In this document: one piece after another, positions 63,336 through 64,000 of the stretch
Numbering within the stretch: the first letter of the stretch is position 1
Layout of the letters: each line of letters begins with the position of its first letter
Assembly (NCBI RefSeq): GCF_900142515.1
Contig: NZ_FRBC01000004.1
Coordinates: 107,272 to 171,271 of the forward strand
From: Pseudoselenomonas ruminantium
Lineage (GTDB): Bacteria > Bacillota > Negativicutes > Selenomonadales > Selenomonadaceae
DNA length: 64,000 nt
Reading direction: 5' to 3'
Made by a program: the position numbers and the translations under genes
Notes under the pieces: model-generated
Database searches by the model: none
Seen by the model: only the letters and a program-made list of their open reading frames with translations
Told to the model about the DNA's origin: nothing

Positions 63336-64000
63336 TCAGCAGCCCTTGAAATAGGAGATGGTTCGGGACAGGCCTTCCGCCAGATCCATCTGCGGCTGCC
63401 AGTCCAGATTCTGCACAGCTGCCTCATGACAGAGAACCGAACGGTTGATATCCCCTTCCCGGGGGGCAGCAAACTTCGGCTCTACAGTCCTGCCCGCGGC
63501 TTTGCCCATCAGTTCAATCAGCTCCAGCAGGCTGGTTTCCGTCTGAGTGCTGAGGTTGTAGACTGTATTGGCCTTGCCCGTGATCATGGCCGCGATGATG
63601 CCGGCAGCGATGTCCCCGGCATAGATGAAGTCACGTGTCTGCCTGCCATCGCCAAAGACCGTGATATCCTGCCCTTTGGCAATGCGCTTGGCAAAGATGC
63701 TGATCACGCCGCCTTCACCGGTATCGCCCTGACGTTCGCCATAGACATTAGCAAAACGCAAGGCCACATAATCCAGGCCATACAAGTCATGATAAAGCTT
63801 CAGGTATTTTTCCACCGTCACCTTGGTCAATCCATAAAAAGACATGGGGGCCAGTTTTTCACTCTCGCGAATTGGCAGCCTATCCTCGGTAACATCACCA
63901 TAAGCCGCCGCCGTAGAAGCAAAGATTACCCGCTTCACACCACTATGACGGGCTGCTTCCAGAATATTTACCGTCCCCATGATGTTTTCGGACGCATCGA
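63336..64000 (-). CDS. NAD-dependent sugar-nucleotide epimerase, 5' part cut by window edge
   Basis: About 221 C-terminal codons are visible; the start lies beyond the right edge. The protein is an extended short-chain dehydrogenase. NIMGTVNILEAAR, FASTAAAYGD (with catalytic Ser region), PMSFYGLTKVTVEKYL (catalytic Tyr-x3-Lys: YGLTK) and FGDGRQTRDFIYAGDIAAGI are typical of UDP-glucose 4-epimerase/GalE-like enzymes. The nucleotide-binding N-terminus with G-x-x-G-x-x-G is outside the window. No terminator is obvious after the stop. The exact sugar cannot be given; UDP-galactose or UDP-N-acetylgalactosamine are candidates. Confidence 0.9.
   Translation of the reverse strand, partial: DASENIMGTVNILEAARHSGVKRVIFASTAAAYGDVTEDRLPIRESEKLAPMSFYGLTKVTVEKYLKLYHDLYGLDYVALRFANVYGERQGDTGEGGVISIFAKRIAKGQDITVFGDGRQTRDFIYAGDIAAGIIAAMITGKANTVYNLSTQTETSLLELIELMGKAAGRTVEPKFAAPREGDINRSVLCHEAAVQNLDWQPQMDLAEGLSRTISYFKGC

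Overview
The window reads as chromosome of a rumen-type Selenomonas, most likely Selenomonas ruminantium or a close relative (Negativicutes, a diderm Firmicute). The strongest pointer is a phytase gene whose 346-residue product matches my memory of S. ruminantium PhyA down to catalytic numbering (D223, C252, R258). Consistent with this are a succinate-to-propionate gene set (split methylmalonyl-CoA mutase, epimerase, MeaB, CoA-transferase), a T-box leader and Rex as in Firmicutes, and an O-antigen ligase-type membrane protein as in diderms.

Layout. 1-7.9 kb is a defence island on the minus strand: an AlbA_2/ATPase-like gene, an AT-rich SIR2 + HerA pair, type I methylase and specificity genes (hsdM, hsdS) and a truncated YhcG/DUF1016 nuclease. 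8.0-11.2 kb is a patchwork: a secreted protein of unknown function, an IS1182-like transposase stub, phyA and a broken chemotaxis-receptor gene. The last two use GC-rich codons unlike their surroundings, and the block is bounded by a 14-bp inverted repeat. 11.2-15.6 kb holds a C_GCAxxG_C_C protein, an AmmeMemoRadiSam pair (radical SAM plus a LigB-AMMECR1 fusion), an anion permease and a DUF441 membrane protein. 15.6-29 kb is mostly housekeeping: ruvC, yebC, mtnA plus a class II aldolase, ald, a DMT exporter, an rsmJ-like methyltransferase, mutL-mutS and miaB. 29-35 kb holds a PAP2 phosphatase and the propionate cluster.

35-45.9 kb runs valS (T-box) - folC - O-antigen ligase - rex as one overlapping minus-strand set. 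It is followed by a plus-strand flavodiiron protein, a hypothetical gene and a two-component system. 45.9-54 kb carries tatA, a polyprenyl diphosphate synthase, an amino-acid ABC transporter without its binding protein, an unrecorded 50-residue ORF, rpoN, a eukaryotic-type hexokinase and an ABC-F protein. 54-58.6 kb has cell-envelope and small genes (NlpC/P60, polysaccharide deacetylase, solo trpF, a two-repeat secreted protein, a 68-residue protein). 58.6-62.2 kb is the de novo NAD operon nadA-nadB-nadC behind a clear promoter and a 40-bp palindrome. The right edge has rplM-rpsI and a truncated sugar-nucleotide epimerase.

How the parts work together. The propionate genes dispose of reductant through succinate, and Rex senses NADH/NAD+. 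MtnA plus the aldolase suggests methylthioribose salvage by a DHAP-type shunt rather than the full methionine cycle. The defence island layers modification and restriction with an NAD-consuming abortive system. No tRNA, rRNA or CRISPR array was seen. All intergenic gaps over 300 bases are accounted for by the IS remnant (8944-9445) and the T-box leader (41641-42057).
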